Positions 33,626 through 41,066 of a stretch of DNA of 41,132 bases are shown here, piece by piece. The position numbers were made by a program, and so were the translations under genes. Below the pieces are notes generated by a model. It was not told where the DNA came from. It did no database searches and was given only the letters and a program-made list of their open reading frames with translations. Source of the stretch: an uncultured Dorea sp. (lineage in GTDB: Bacteria > Bacillota > Clostridia > Lachnospirales > Lachnospiraceae); assembly GCA_910579335.1 (NCBI GenBank), contig CAJTUQ010000006.1, positions 12,116-53,247 of the forward strand, read 5' to 3'. Each line of letters opens with the position of its first letter. The stretch's first letter is position 1.

Positions 33626-33657
33626 ATTCAATATCTGTGTTATTACTTTTCGTGCTC

Positions 33658-34836
33658 CTAGTGATGGAACAGCCTAAGGCCCGTAAAGCTCATCACCATT
33701 CCGTATTTATTGCAGGCGGCGATTACATTGTCATCCCTGACTGAACCGCCCGGCTGCGCCACGTATTTCACGCCGCTTCTATGTGCTCGCTCGATATTAT
33801 CTCCAAATGGGAAGAAGGCATCTGACCCAAGGGCCACATCGCTCATCTTGTCAAGCCACTCTCTTTTCGCCTCTCTTGTAAACACTTCCGGCTTCTCCTT
33901 AAATATATTCTCCCATGCACCGTCCGCAAGCACATCCATATAATCTTCTCCAATATACAAATCAATCGCATTGTCCCTGTCAGCCCTGCGGATTCCATCC
34001 ACAAACGGAAGCCCCATCACCTGCGGGGACTGCCTAAGCCACCAGTTGTCCGCCTTTGTCCCTGCCAGCCGGGTACAGTGGATTCTGGACTGCTGGCCTG
34101 CTCCGATGCCGATTGCCTGTCCGTCCTTCACGTAGCATACGGAATTGGACTGCGTATATTTTAAAGTAATCATAGAAATTGCAAGGTCTATCTTCGCCTG
34201 CGCAGTAAGCTCTTTATTCTCCGTTACAATATCAGCGAAAAATTCATCGTCAATCTTTAACTCATTTCTTCCCTGCTCAAAAGTAATGCCAAATACGTCT
34301 TTGTGCTCTAACGGCTCCGGTACATAGTCTTCATCTATCTGAATCACATTATAATTGCCGTTCTTCTTTTCCTTTAGTATCCTAAGCGCCTCGTCCGTAT
34401 ATCCCGGCGCAATCACGCCGTCGGACACTTCCCGCTTAATCAGTCTTGCCGTATCTCCATCACACGTATCGGACAAGGAAATAAAATCTCCGAAGGAGGA
34501 CATCCTGTCGGCTCCTCTCGCCCTCGCATACGCACATGCCAGCGGCGACAACTCTCCGAGGTCGTCCACCCAGTAAATCTTTGCCAGCGTATCGGAAAGC
34601 GGCAGCCCGACAGCCGCCCCTGCCGGTGATACATGCTTAAAAGACGTCGCCGCCGGAAGTCCGGTCGCTTTCTTTAATTCACTGACTAACTGCCATCCGT
34701 TAAACGCATCCAGAAAATTAATGTATCCCGGCCGGCCGTTTAACACAGTAATGGGAAGGTCACTGCCGTCCGCCATGTAAATCTTCGACGGTTTCTGGTT
34801 TGGGTTGCAGCCGTATTTCAACTCTAATTCTTTCAT
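33658..34836 (-). CDS. Stand-alone AICAR formyltransferase
   Basis: Transfers a formyl group from 10-formyl-THF to AICAR, the ninth step of IMP synthesis. It matches the AICARFT half of PurH: Lys67-His68 in SFKHVSPAGAA is the catalytic pair, followed by SDGVIAPGYTDEAL, KYTQSNSVCYVKDGQ, and ADAFFPFGDNI-like and VAQPGGSVRDD segments. The N-terminal IMP-cyclohydrolase half of normal PurH is absent (392 instead of about 510 residues). The cyclohydrolase is supplied by the preceding gene, 15 bases upstream. AGGAGG precedes the ATG. I leave the symbol blank as 'purH' implies the fused form. Confidence 0.92.
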   Translation of the reverse strand: MKELELKYGCNPNQKPSKIYMADGSDLPITVLNGRPGYINFLDAFNGWQLVSELKKATGLPAATSFKHVSPAGAAVGLPLSDTLAKIYWVDDLGELSPLACAYARARGADRMSSFGDFISLSDTCDGDTARLIKREVSDGVIAPGYTDEALRILKEKKNGNYNVIQIDEDYVPEPLEHKDVFGITFEQGRNELKIDDEFFADIVTENKELTAQAKIDLAISMITLKYTQSNSVCYVKDGQAIGIGAGQQSRIHCTRLAGTKADNWWLRQSPQVMGLPFVDGIRRADRDNAIDLYIGEDYMDVLADGAWENIFKEKPEVFTREAKREWLDKMSDVALGSDAFFPFGDNIERAHRSGVKYVAQPGGSVRDDNVIAACNKYGMVMSFTGLRLFHH

Positions 34837-34851
34837 AAATAATCCTCCTGC

Positions 34852-35565
34852 TTATTTGTTTTTATTTATAATCCTTGTCTTGTATTCCCCGGACTCAATG
34901 TCAATATAGCGCACAAACAGGGATACCTTATTCTCTTCGTTCAGACTGTTCCACAAAGTATCTGCAAATGCATCTATATCGTCCGGGATACCGATAAGCT
35001 TTGGTTCGCCCTCAAAGCTTGGCAGGGGAGTGCCGTCGCATTTGTACGTGTGAATAAAATGCCCCTCGCCCGCCGCCGGATTTTCATAGGCAAACGTAAA
35101 CCGGCTGCAGCCATCGGGATTCCCGTTATTGCTCTTTAAAATAGACATTGCATAATTATATTTCCCATTTTCAATATGCATGATGCCGGAAATGCGCGGC
35201 GTGAAATTCGGTCCGTCCGGCTCAAACTCCCTGCACCTTAAAGACTGCTCAAAAGTGAGCTGTTTATCCATTCCCTCATAGATTGTGTCCGTCTGGTCGC
35301 CGTTAGTCACAATCGTCTTATTTCCAAGCACACGGACCGGCGCATAGATAATCAGACTAGGATCCTCAAGCTTTGACTCGTCAAATGCCTGCGTGCGGAG
35401 TCCTTCCCCCTCCTCTGCAAAAATGCGGTTGCGGCTGTTAGAACTTCTCCCCATAATGAAATACGCAGTCACAGCCTTTGAACCATCCTTGCTTCTTCCG
35501 ATAATAATCCCGCGGCCCGGATAAGAATTACCCTGCAATTCTTTTTCAATTGATAACATTTCCAT
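34852..35565 (-). CDS. IMP cyclohydrolase, PurO-type
   Basis: Closes FAICAR to IMP, the last step of purine synthesis. The 237-residue protein shows PGRGIIIGRSKDGSKAVTAYFIMGRSSNSRNR at the start, a pattern of the IMP_cyclohyd (PurO-like) family described from archaea, not of the PurH N-terminal domain; YPGRGI and GRSSNSRNR are its clearest motifs. The ATG at 35565 is preceded by AAAGGAGA; a GTG two codons earlier is also possible. Adjacent to stand-alone AICAR formyltransferase, giving a split replacement of bifunctional PurH. Confidence 0.88.
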   Translation of the reverse strand: MEMLSIEKELQGNSYPGRGIIIGRSKDGSKAVTAYFIMGRSSNSRNRIFAEEGEGLRTQAFDESKLEDPSLIIYAPVRVLGNKTIVTNGDQTDTIYEGMDKQLTFEQSLRCREFEPDGPNFTPRISGIMHIENGKYNYAMSILKSNNGNPDGCSRFTFAYENPAAGEGHFIHTYKCDGTPLPSFEGEPKLIGIPDDIDAFADTLWNSLNEENKVSLFVRYIDIESGEYKTRIINKNK

Positions 35566-35606
35566 GAACACATCTCCTTTTTCACTTTTGTTTGAATTGT
35601 TCTTTC

Positions 35607-35635
35607 ATTATATATAAAACTTGTCGGTTTTTCCA
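35607..35635 (-). promoter_or_regulatory. Promoter of the IMP cyclohydrolase operon
   Basis: Minus strand TGGAAA (35630-35635), 17 bases, TATAAT (35607-35612), about 40 bases before the start. No purine riboswitch-like sequence is seen between promoter and gene. Confidence 0.55.
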
Positions 35636-35709
35636 GTAATATTTGCCTGCTTTAAGAACATGTTACAAATTTATTTAAAACCGCTTTCTTTTTTCGTACA
35701 TATTTTCTC

Positions 35710-35738
35710 TTGAACTGGAAATGCGAAAAGAATAGAAT
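35710..35738 (+). promoter_or_regulatory. Promoter of the acyltransferase gene
   Basis: TTGAAC (35710-35715), 17 bases, TAGAAT (35733-35738), about 45 bases before the ATG. Confidence 0.6.
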
Positions 35739-35783
35739 GTTTATCAGATTTTAAACATCATATCCGAAGACGAGGTATTTTAC

Positions 35784-36836
35784 ATGAGCAATTCAGGGAC
35801 ATCTCCTGCAAAACAGCGGGACTATTTATTCGATAACTATAAAGCACTTTTAATTGTACTGGTAGTCATGGGACACTTTATTGAACCGTGCTATAAGAAT
35901 AACGAATTTCTGTACACTTTGAAGTGGCTCATCGTATCCTTTCACATGCCGGCGTTTATCTTTATCTCCGGCTATTTTTCCAAACGCGAACTGCCTTTTT
36001 CCATTATTTTGCAAAAACTTCTCGTTCCGTATATTGTCTATGAATTTGTATACTACCTCTTCTATATCCTTATTTTGCATAAGGAAACCGGGCTTTATCT
36101 GCTGTACCCGAAATTCTCCCTGTGGTACCTGCTCGCCCTCTTTGCATGGCGCACAGTGACTCCGTATGTAAAAAAATGTCCTCATTATATATGGTTTTCT
36201 ATCGCCGCCGGCCTTCTTATCGGCTACTCCTGCATGGCGGACAATTTTTTAAGTCTTCCGAGAATCCTTTATTTTTATCCATTCTTTCTGGCAGGTACAA
36301 ACTTTGACCGCAATACGCTGACAAAGCTGCAGAAAAAATCCTTTCGTTTTCTTTCTGCAGCCATCTTGATGATTTTCACCGTACTTGTCCTTTATGCACC
36401 TGTTTTTGACTCTTTATCTGTAAAAGTATTCTACGGGCGATACAATTATGAATTTCTGGGTCAGAGTGCCATAGAAGGCATTCTCTGGCGCATCCTCTGT
36501 TACGCCGCAGGTTTTTCCATGACCTTCGCCGTCATGCTGCTGCTCCCGAACGGAAAAACATTTTACTCTTACATCGGTACGCGCACGATGGCGGTTTATC
36601 TGTTCCACGGCCTGACTTACTCTTACCTTAAAGACTGTACGTCACTATTAAGAGACGTGGAAGCCATACCGCAATCCTTTCTTCTGCTTGGATGCTGCAT
36701 ACTTATGTCAGCCGTTTTTTCCATTCCGCAGCTATCTGCATTTACAAACAGAATTTCAAGCTTACGGATGCCGGATTTCGTTCTCCAAACCGGCGTCCAT
36801 CCGATGCGCATCATGTTTCTGGGCGGAAGGTTCTAA
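35784..36836 (+). CDS. Membrane acyltransferase (acyltransferase-3 / fucose 4-O-acetylase type)
   Basis: Integral membrane protein, 350 residues with about ten hydrophobic helices. The opening DNYKALLIVLVVMGHFIEP carries the conserved membrane-embedded histidine (His32) of acyltransferase-3 proteins, followed by FHMPAFIFISGYFSKR, a hallmark of the fucose 4-O-acetylase-like branch (COG3594-type). It likely O-acetylates a cell-surface sugar or polymer. GAGG is nine bases before the ATG. It is monocistronic and its TAA directly abuts the stop codon of the convergent gene. The substrate is unknown. Confidence 0.85.
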   Translation: MSNSGTSPAKQRDYLFDNYKALLIVLVVMGHFIEPCYKNNEFLYTLKWLIVSFHMPAFIFISGYFSKRELPFSIILQKLLVPYIVYEFVYYLFYILILHKETGLYLLYPKFSLWYLLALFAWRTVTPYVKKCPHYIWFSIAAGLLIGYSCMADNFLSLPRILYFYPFFLAGTNFDRNTLTKLQKKSFRFLSAAILMIFTVLVLYAPVFDSLSVKVFYGRYNYEFLGQSAIEGILWRILCYAAGFSMTFAVMLLLPNGKTFYSYIGTRTMAVYLFHGLTYSYLKDCTSLLRDVEAIPQSFLLLGCCILMSAVFSIPQLSAFTNRISSLRMPDFVLQTGVHPMRIMFLGGRF

Positions 36837-37424
36837 TCAAACCGTTTCGCCCGGCTTTATGATTCTCCTGATATCATTTTTACGGATTTCCCAAATATTC
36901 CCGCACACTCCGGACTCCTCAAGACTCTCAATTTCAAATATTCTTTTCCAGCTCTCTTTTATCGTCCGCACTTCATCCGGATAAAACCCTTTGTACCTGC
37001 CTTCAAAAAACTCAAATCCGTTCGCTGCGCCGATATCCTTCAAGTGCTGCCTGTACCTGGCCTCATCAGCGTCGTCCTTCGGGAGATAGATGCGGTTCAA
37101 TACATAATCCCACTTAAGATCACTGAAATAGATTACTTCCTCTTCCGGTACATCCAGCTCATACACGACAGTTCCCGGAATGGGAGGCAGGCAGTCCTCC
37201 CGGCGTACCGCGCACCAAATAGGGGCTTTTACGTCCTCCGGCTTTGGAACCTTTTTTGCCGCCATCTTCGTAAACCAGTCATAGCTTTCTAAAAAAAGGG
37301 GCGCAATATCTCCAAAATGCAGTTCCACATACCTTCTCACATTGATAACTCTTCCATCCCGCTCAAGCTGATACAGCGTCTTGTCATTCTGCCTCGTATA
37401 TAGCCTCACTGTTTTTCCGGACAT
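36837..37424 (-). CDS. DUF3841-like protein at the end of the feo operon
   Basis: 195-residue soluble protein with no signal or membrane segment. It begins VRLYTRQNDKTLYQLERDG and has PLFLESYDWFTKMAAKKVPKPE, PIWCAVRREDC, VIYFSDLKWDYVLNRIYLP and a C-terminal ESWKRIFEIE; these aromatic-rich elements fit my memory of the DUF3841 family, which has no known activity. AAGGAG precedes the ATG. It lies 24 bases after the FeoB-associated peptide gene, so it should be transcribed with iron-uptake genes. The family assignment is from recall and moderately certain. Confidence 0.65.
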   Translation of the reverse strand: MSGKTVRLYTRQNDKTLYQLERDGRVINVRRYVELHFGDIAPLFLESYDWFTKMAAKKVPKPEDVKAPIWCAVRREDCLPPIPGTVVYELDVPEEEVIYFSDLKWDYVLNRIYLPKDDADEARYRQHLKDIGAANGFEFFEGRYKGFYPDEVRTIKESWKRIFEIESLEESGVCGNIWEIRKNDIRRIIKPGETV

Positions 37425-37448
37425 TTCTTTCTCCTTCTTACCTAATTC

Positions 37449-37586
37449 TTAGTGGCAGTGTCCGCCGCAATTCCTGCAATCGCCGCCGCACTGTATAGAT
37501 TTTCCTCTTTTCTTATCCCGAACCATGCTTTTTATGGCAAGCCCGGCCAGGACACACACAACTGCCCCCGCAACAAAAGTACCCAT
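37449..37586 (-). CDS. FeoB-associated Cys-rich membrane peptide
   Basis: A 45-residue gene, easily missed. It has one membrane helix at the start (GTFVAGAVVCVLAGLAIKSM), a basic stretch (RDKKRGK) and a cysteine-rich tail with four cysteines in QCGGDCRNCGGHCH. This plan is that of the FeoB_associated family found directly after feoB in Firmicutes, possibly a small metal-binding partner of FeoB. GGAGG lies nine bases before the ATG at 37586; an ATG two codons earlier is less well spaced. Confidence 0.85.
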   Translation of the reverse strand: MGTFVAGAVVCVLAGLAIKSMVRDKKRGKSIQCGGDCRNCGGHCH

Positions 37587-37625
37587 CTTCATAAACCTCC
37601 GTCTGCATTTTTTATTTTCTAATTC

Positions 37626-39779
37626 TTATCTGGCCGGAACCATCCTTTTCGTTCTCACCTTTGCTGTTCCCCGCTCCTTATAAGGCCGCGCCAGCAGATA
37701 AATGAATCCAATTGCAAAAACTACCGCTGCCGCCGTCCCGATTCCAAAGTTTCCCCCCGACAACACATATCCAAACTGGTAGACGCAGAGAGAAACAATA
37801 TATGCCAGAAGCGTCTGGTATCCGATTGCAAACCAAAACCATTTTACATTGTTCATCTCTCGCTTGATTGCTCCCATCGCAGCAAAGCAAGGAGCACACA
37901 AAAGATTGAACACAAGGAAGGAATAGGCCGCTATTGCTGTCATGCTTCCCGCAAGCTGTCCCCAAATCTCTGTTCCATCCTCTGCCACTTCCGCAAATCC
38001 GAACAAAATACCAAAGGTTCCTACTACGTTCTCCTTCGCAATCAATCCAGTGACCGCTGCGACCGCCATCCTCCAGTCTCCCCATCCAAGAGGCGCAAAA
38101 AGAGGCGCAAGCAGATTTCCTGCTGCCGCAAGTATACTGCTGTCAAGCTGCCCGTCTGCAAGCATTCCGAATGAGCCGTCCGCCCATCCAAAACTCATCA
38201 GGAACCATAGCAAAATTGTTGACACAAGGATAATCGTACCTGCCTTTTTTACAAAAGACCACCCTCTCTCCCACGTGCTTCGCATAACGTTTCCTACGGT
38301 CGGCATATGGTACGCTGGAAGCTCCATAACGAAAGGCGCCGGATCTCCCGCAAACAACCTCGTCTTCTTTAAGATTATTCCGGAACAAATAACCGCTGCA
38401 ATACCGACAAAATACGCACTTGGCGCAACCCATGCCGCACCGTCAAACAAAGCGCCTGCAATTAAGGCGATAATCGGCAGCTTTGCCCCGCAAGGAATAA
38501 ATGTGGTCGTCATAATCGTCATCTTGCGGTCCCTGTCATTTTCAATAGTTCTTGATGCCATAATACCCGGCACGCCGCATCCTGTTCCAATCAGCATTGG
38601 AATAAAAGATTTCCCTGAAAGACCGAATTTTCGGAAAATCCTGTCCATAATAAACGCAACCCGCGCCATATATCCGCAGGCCTCCAAAAATGCGAGAAAA
38701 ATAAAAAGCACCATCATCTGCGGAACAAATCCGAGGACTGCACCTACTCCCGCTACAATTCCGTCAAGAATCAATCCTTGAAGCCACTCTGCACAGTTTA
38801 TGCTTACAAGAATATTCTCAATCGCCGGAGGAATGATTTCACCGAACAGAACGTCATTCGTCCAGTCTGTTACAAACGCTCCAACCGTTGACACAGATAT
38901 ATAATACACCATCCACATAATCATTGCAAATATCGGAAGTGCCAGCCAACGATTCGTCACCCAGCGGTCTATCTTATCTGAAACAGAAAGTGTCCCCGAC
39001 CGGTTTTTCTGTACACATTTTTCAGTAACAGAAGATATGTAAACATACCGTTCATTTGTGATAACACTCTCCGTATCATCATCGAATATTTCTTCCATCC
39101 TGCGGATGTCTTCGGTCACATCGGGTACGGATGCCATTTGCGCCTGTATTTTATCGTCCTTCTCCAAAAGCTTAATGGCAAAAAATCTCTTTTGGGCATC
39201 CGGTACGATTCCGGCAAGCTTATTCTCCACGCTTCCAATAATCGCCTCTGCATCCTCGCAAAACTCATGAGACAGCTTTGCCGGACTGCCCGCCCGCGCG
39301 AGCGAAGCCGCCCTCTTCGCCGCCTCCAAAACGCCCGCTCCCTTAAGCGCAGAGATTTCCACCGCTTCGCATCCAAGCTTTTCTCCCAGCTTTGCAACAT
39401 CAATCCGATCTCCGTTCTTTCGCACGATATCCATCATATTTACTGCCATCAGCACAGGAATGCCAAGCTCCATAATCTGAGTGGACAGATACAGGTTCCT
39501 TTCAATATTCGTGCCGTCCACAATGTTGATAATGGCATCCGGCCTTTCATAAATCAGGTAATTCCTTGCCACTACTTCCTCAAGCGTATATGGAGACAAA
39601 GAATAAATCCCCGGCAGATCCATAATAATAATGTCCTTATCTCCTTTTAATTTTCCTTCTTTTTTCTCAACCGTGACTCCCGGCCAGTTGCCCACGAACT
39701 GGTTTGAACCGGTCAGTGCATTAAACAGTGTCGTCTTTCCGCTGTTTGGATTTCCTGCAAGTGCAATTTTTACAGACAT
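37626..39779 (-). CDS. feoB: Ferrous iron transporter FeoB
   Basis: Main Fe(II) permease in the membrane, 717 residues. Cytoplasmic G-domain with G1 GNPNSGKTT (8-16), GNWPGVTVEKKEG (G2), DLPGIYSLSPYT (G3) and NMMD (G4), a GDI spacer (about 160-270), then two Gate motifs in the membrane part (GCGVPGIMASRTIENDRDRK and PCGAKLPI for the first). GGAG precedes the ATG. It follows two feoA genes. Confidence 0.97.
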   Translation of the reverse strand: MSVKIALAGNPNSGKTTLFNALTGSNQFVGNWPGVTVEKKEGKLKGDKDIIIMDLPGIYSLSPYTLEEVVARNYLIYERPDAIINIVDGTNIERNLYLSTQIMELGIPVLMAVNMMDIVRKNGDRIDVAKLGEKLGCEAVEISALKGAGVLEAAKRAASLARAGSPAKLSHEFCEDAEAIIGSVENKLAGIVPDAQKRFFAIKLLEKDDKIQAQMASVPDVTEDIRRMEEIFDDDTESVITNERYVYISSVTEKCVQKNRSGTLSVSDKIDRWVTNRWLALPIFAMIMWMVYYISVSTVGAFVTDWTNDVLFGEIIPPAIENILVSINCAEWLQGLILDGIVAGVGAVLGFVPQMMVLFIFLAFLEACGYMARVAFIMDRIFRKFGLSGKSFIPMLIGTGCGVPGIMASRTIENDRDRKMTIMTTTFIPCGAKLPIIALIAGALFDGAAWVAPSAYFVGIAAVICSGIILKKTRLFAGDPAPFVMELPAYHMPTVGNVMRSTWERGWSFVKKAGTIILVSTILLWFLMSFGWADGSFGMLADGQLDSSILAAAGNLLAPLFAPLGWGDWRMAVAAVTGLIAKENVVGTFGILFGFAEVAEDGTEIWGQLAGSMTAIAAYSFLVFNLLCAPCFAAMGAIKREMNNVKWFWFAIGYQTLLAYIVSLCVYQFGYVLSGGNFGIGTAAAVVFAIGFIYLLARPYKERGTAKVRTKRMVPAR

Positions 39780-39837
39780 AATATTTCTCCTTTTTTTGCT
39801 TGTTTTAATTTTAATCTATTAGTTAATTCTTTCTTTT

Positions 39838-39853
39838 ATTAGTCATAACTAAC
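39838..39853. promoter_or_regulatory. DtxR-type box upstream of feoB
   Basis: ATTAGTCATAACTAAC matches, with one outer mismatch, the GTTAGT-4-ACTAAC pattern seen at the feo promoter. It lies about 60 bases before feoB, in the only sizable gap of the operon. No clear promoter accompanies it. Confidence 0.5.
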
Positions 39854-39873
39854 CTATAGATAAAAAAATACTT

Positions 39874-40095
39874 TTACTCAACCAAAATCATCTCTGCGTC
39901 CGCCTTCCGCAGAGAAAGCTCATATCCTCTCACCGTCACCTCTACAGGATCTCCTAAAGGCGCCGTCTTGCGTACAAATACCTCCACGCCTTTTGTAATT
40001 CCCATATCCATGATTCTTCTTTTTACCGGCCCATTTCCCGTCAGCCTTGCTACTCTCACTGTCCTTCCACAGGACACCTCTTTTAATGTCTTCAT
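39874..40095 (-). CDS. feoA: FeoA-domain protein (second)
   Basis: 73-residue SH3-like protein (MKTLKEVSCGRTVRVARL, RRIMDMGITKGVEVFVRKTAPLGDPVEVTVRGYELSLRK), which carries the full FeoA signature and regulates FeoB. The frame extends to 40134, but the ATG at 40095 fits family length; its ribosome-binding site (AGGGG or AAAAAGG) is modest. It lies 43 bases after the first feoA. Confidence 0.93.
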   Translation of the reverse strand: MKTLKEVSCGRTVRVARLTGNGPVKRRIMDMGITKGVEVFVRKTAPLGDPVEVTVRGYELSLRKADAEMILVE

Positions 40096-40138
40096 CCTTT
40101 TTCTGCCCCTTCTTTCTTTTATAAAATAAAACATTTAC

Positions 40139-40348
40139 CTACACGATAATTTTCTTTGCCATATCCTTTCCAATGGCTATGCGGGAATCTCTCACGTTCA
40201 CTATCACGTTGCCGCCGATATCGGATACGACAGTCACGACTCCTCCTGCAACAAAGCCAAGATTCTCAAGAAATCTTCGAACCTCCTCTTTACCTCCAAC
40301 TCTTTTAATCTGCATCGGTTCGCCGATATTTACCATCGATAACGGCAT
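40139..40348 (-). CDS. feoA: FeoA-domain protein (first)
   Basis: 69-residue SH3-like protein, more divergent than the second copy (GGKEEVRRFLENLGFVAGGVVTVVSDIGGNVIVNVRDSRIAIG), yet with the FeoA core LGF..G..V.V....G..vv...d.riAi. AGGGG precedes the ATG. First gene of the feo operon. Paired FeoA proteins before FeoB are common in Clostridia. Confidence 0.92.
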   Translation of the reverse strand: MPLSMVNIGEPMQIKRVGGKEEVRRFLENLGFVAGGVVTVVSDIGGNVIVNVRDSRIAIGKDMAKKIIV

Positions 40349-40394
40349 AATTCCACCCCTTTTCCTATATTGATAAATGTTTTCATTTCCAATT

Positions 40395-40426
40395 GTTAGT
40401 ATATACTAACTTTCATTAGATGTCAA
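40395..40426 (-). promoter_or_regulatory. feo promoter with overlapping DtxR-type operator
   Basis: Minus strand TTGACA (40421-40426), 17 bases, TATACT (40398-40403). The perfect 16-base palindrome GTTAGTATATACTAAC (40395-40410) covers the -10. Its TTAG...CTAA symmetry resembles DtxR/IdeR iron boxes, and a DtxR-family gene is divergent from this point. Confidence 0.8.
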
Positions 40427-40441
40427 CAACATTTTTGATTT

Positions 40442-40470
40442 TTGTGTTTTTTATATGAGTGTGGTATACT
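40442..40470 (+). promoter_or_regulatory. Promoter of the DtxR-family gene
   Basis: TTGTGT (40442-40447), 17 bases, TATACT (40465-40470) with TGG in front. No DtxR-type box overlaps it. Confidence 0.5.
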
Positions 40471-40525
40471 GGTAAACAGTACAGACTTCATCGTCTGACG
40501 ACGCAGCATGCAAGGAGGGATGCAA

Positions 40526-40891
40526 ATGCAGACACTAAATGAATCCGCCGAAAATTATCTTGAGACAATCTTAATTTTAAGTAAAAAACTTCCTGTGGTA
40601 AGGTCCGTGGATATTGCCAATGAACTTGGCTTTAAGAAATCAAGCGTCAGTGTCGCCATGAAGAAACTGCGGGAAGCAAGGCAGATTACCGTCACACCCG
40701 AAGGTTTTATTTATTTGACGGATTCTGGGCGGGAATTGGCGGAACGCATTTACGAGCGCCATTTGCTGCTCTCCTCATGGCTCATAAGCCTCGGCGTGGA
40801 TTCCGAGGTGGCCACCATGGACGCATGCCGCATCGAACACGTCATCAGCGCGGAAAGCTTTGAGGCAATCAAGAAATTCGTGAAAAACTAA
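40526..40891 (+). CDS. DtxR/MntR-family metal-dependent repressor
   Basis: 121-residue regulator with an N-terminal winged helix (NESAENYLETILILSKK, then RSVDIANELGFKKSSVSVAMKKLRE) and a short dimerisation domain with metal-ligand candidates (ERHLLLSSWL, DACRIEHVIS). It lacks the C-terminal SH3 domain of DtxR, as MntR and most clostridial versions do. AAGGAGG seven bases before the third ATG selects the start at 40526 over ATGs at 40508 and 40520. Divergent from feo, whose promoter has a matching operator, so Fe(II)-dependent repression of feo is the likely role. Confidence 0.9.
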   Translation: MQTLNESAENYLETILILSKKLPVVRSVDIANELGFKKSSVSVAMKKLREARQITVTPEGFIYLTDSGRELAERIYERHLLLSSWLISLGVDSEVATMDACRIEHVISAESFEAIKKFVKN

Positions 40892-40895
40892 AAAA

Positions 40896-41040
40896 GGGGC
40901 TGTCGCGCCAAGCGCGGTCGCCTTGGCGACGTGTTTCTTCTCGCGCTTGTGCGCATCCCCCGGAGGTTTTGCGTGTCTATGGGAACGAAGTTTCCGATGA
41001 CACAAGAAAAATAGGATAATCCAAGTTATTGTTCAGCCCC
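40896..41040 (-). other. Hairpin-rich element bounded by GGGGCTG / CAGCCCC
   Basis: A 145-base gene-free stretch closed by a seven-base inverted repeat (40896-40902 and 41034-41040). Inside are at least three hairpins: CGCCAAG / CTTGGCG near 40905-40929, GCGC-TTGT-GCGC at 40943-40954, and GTGTC / GACAC (40973-41003) around GGAAC/GTTTCC. On the minus strand the closing arm is followed by TTTTTT, as in an RNA ending in a terminator. It could be a structured RNA, a compound terminator for a gene beyond the window, or a short non-coding repeat. Confidence 0.5.
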
Positions 41041-41066
41041 GTGCCAATCACCACGCTGATTGGCAC
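41041..41066. other. Perfect 10-bp hairpin at the right edge
   Basis: GTGCCAATCA / TGATTGGCAC around a six-base loop, directly abutting the preceding element. No T tract follows on either strand. The remaining bases to 41132 show no gene. Confidence 0.7.

Larger units (their letters stand above)
33315..33657. other. Intergenic region upstream of hisH
   Basis: This 343-base gap holds, from the hisH side, a leader hairpin, two direct repeats, a probable promoter, then about 110 bases with nothing recognisable, and finally the terminator of the AICAR formyltransferase gene. No T-box sequence (the GGTGG-ACCGCG type) or coding frame with a ribosome-binding site was found. Confidence 0.6.

Noticed and set aside
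35566..35640. Purine riboswitch before the IMP cyclohydrolase gene
   Set aside because: The leader after the promoter is about 40 bases, too short, and lacks the three-way junction sequences.
40775..41005. Minus-strand 76-codon frame over the end of the DtxR gene
   Set aside because: It has no ribosome-binding site, overlaps a well-supported gene and runs through hairpins.
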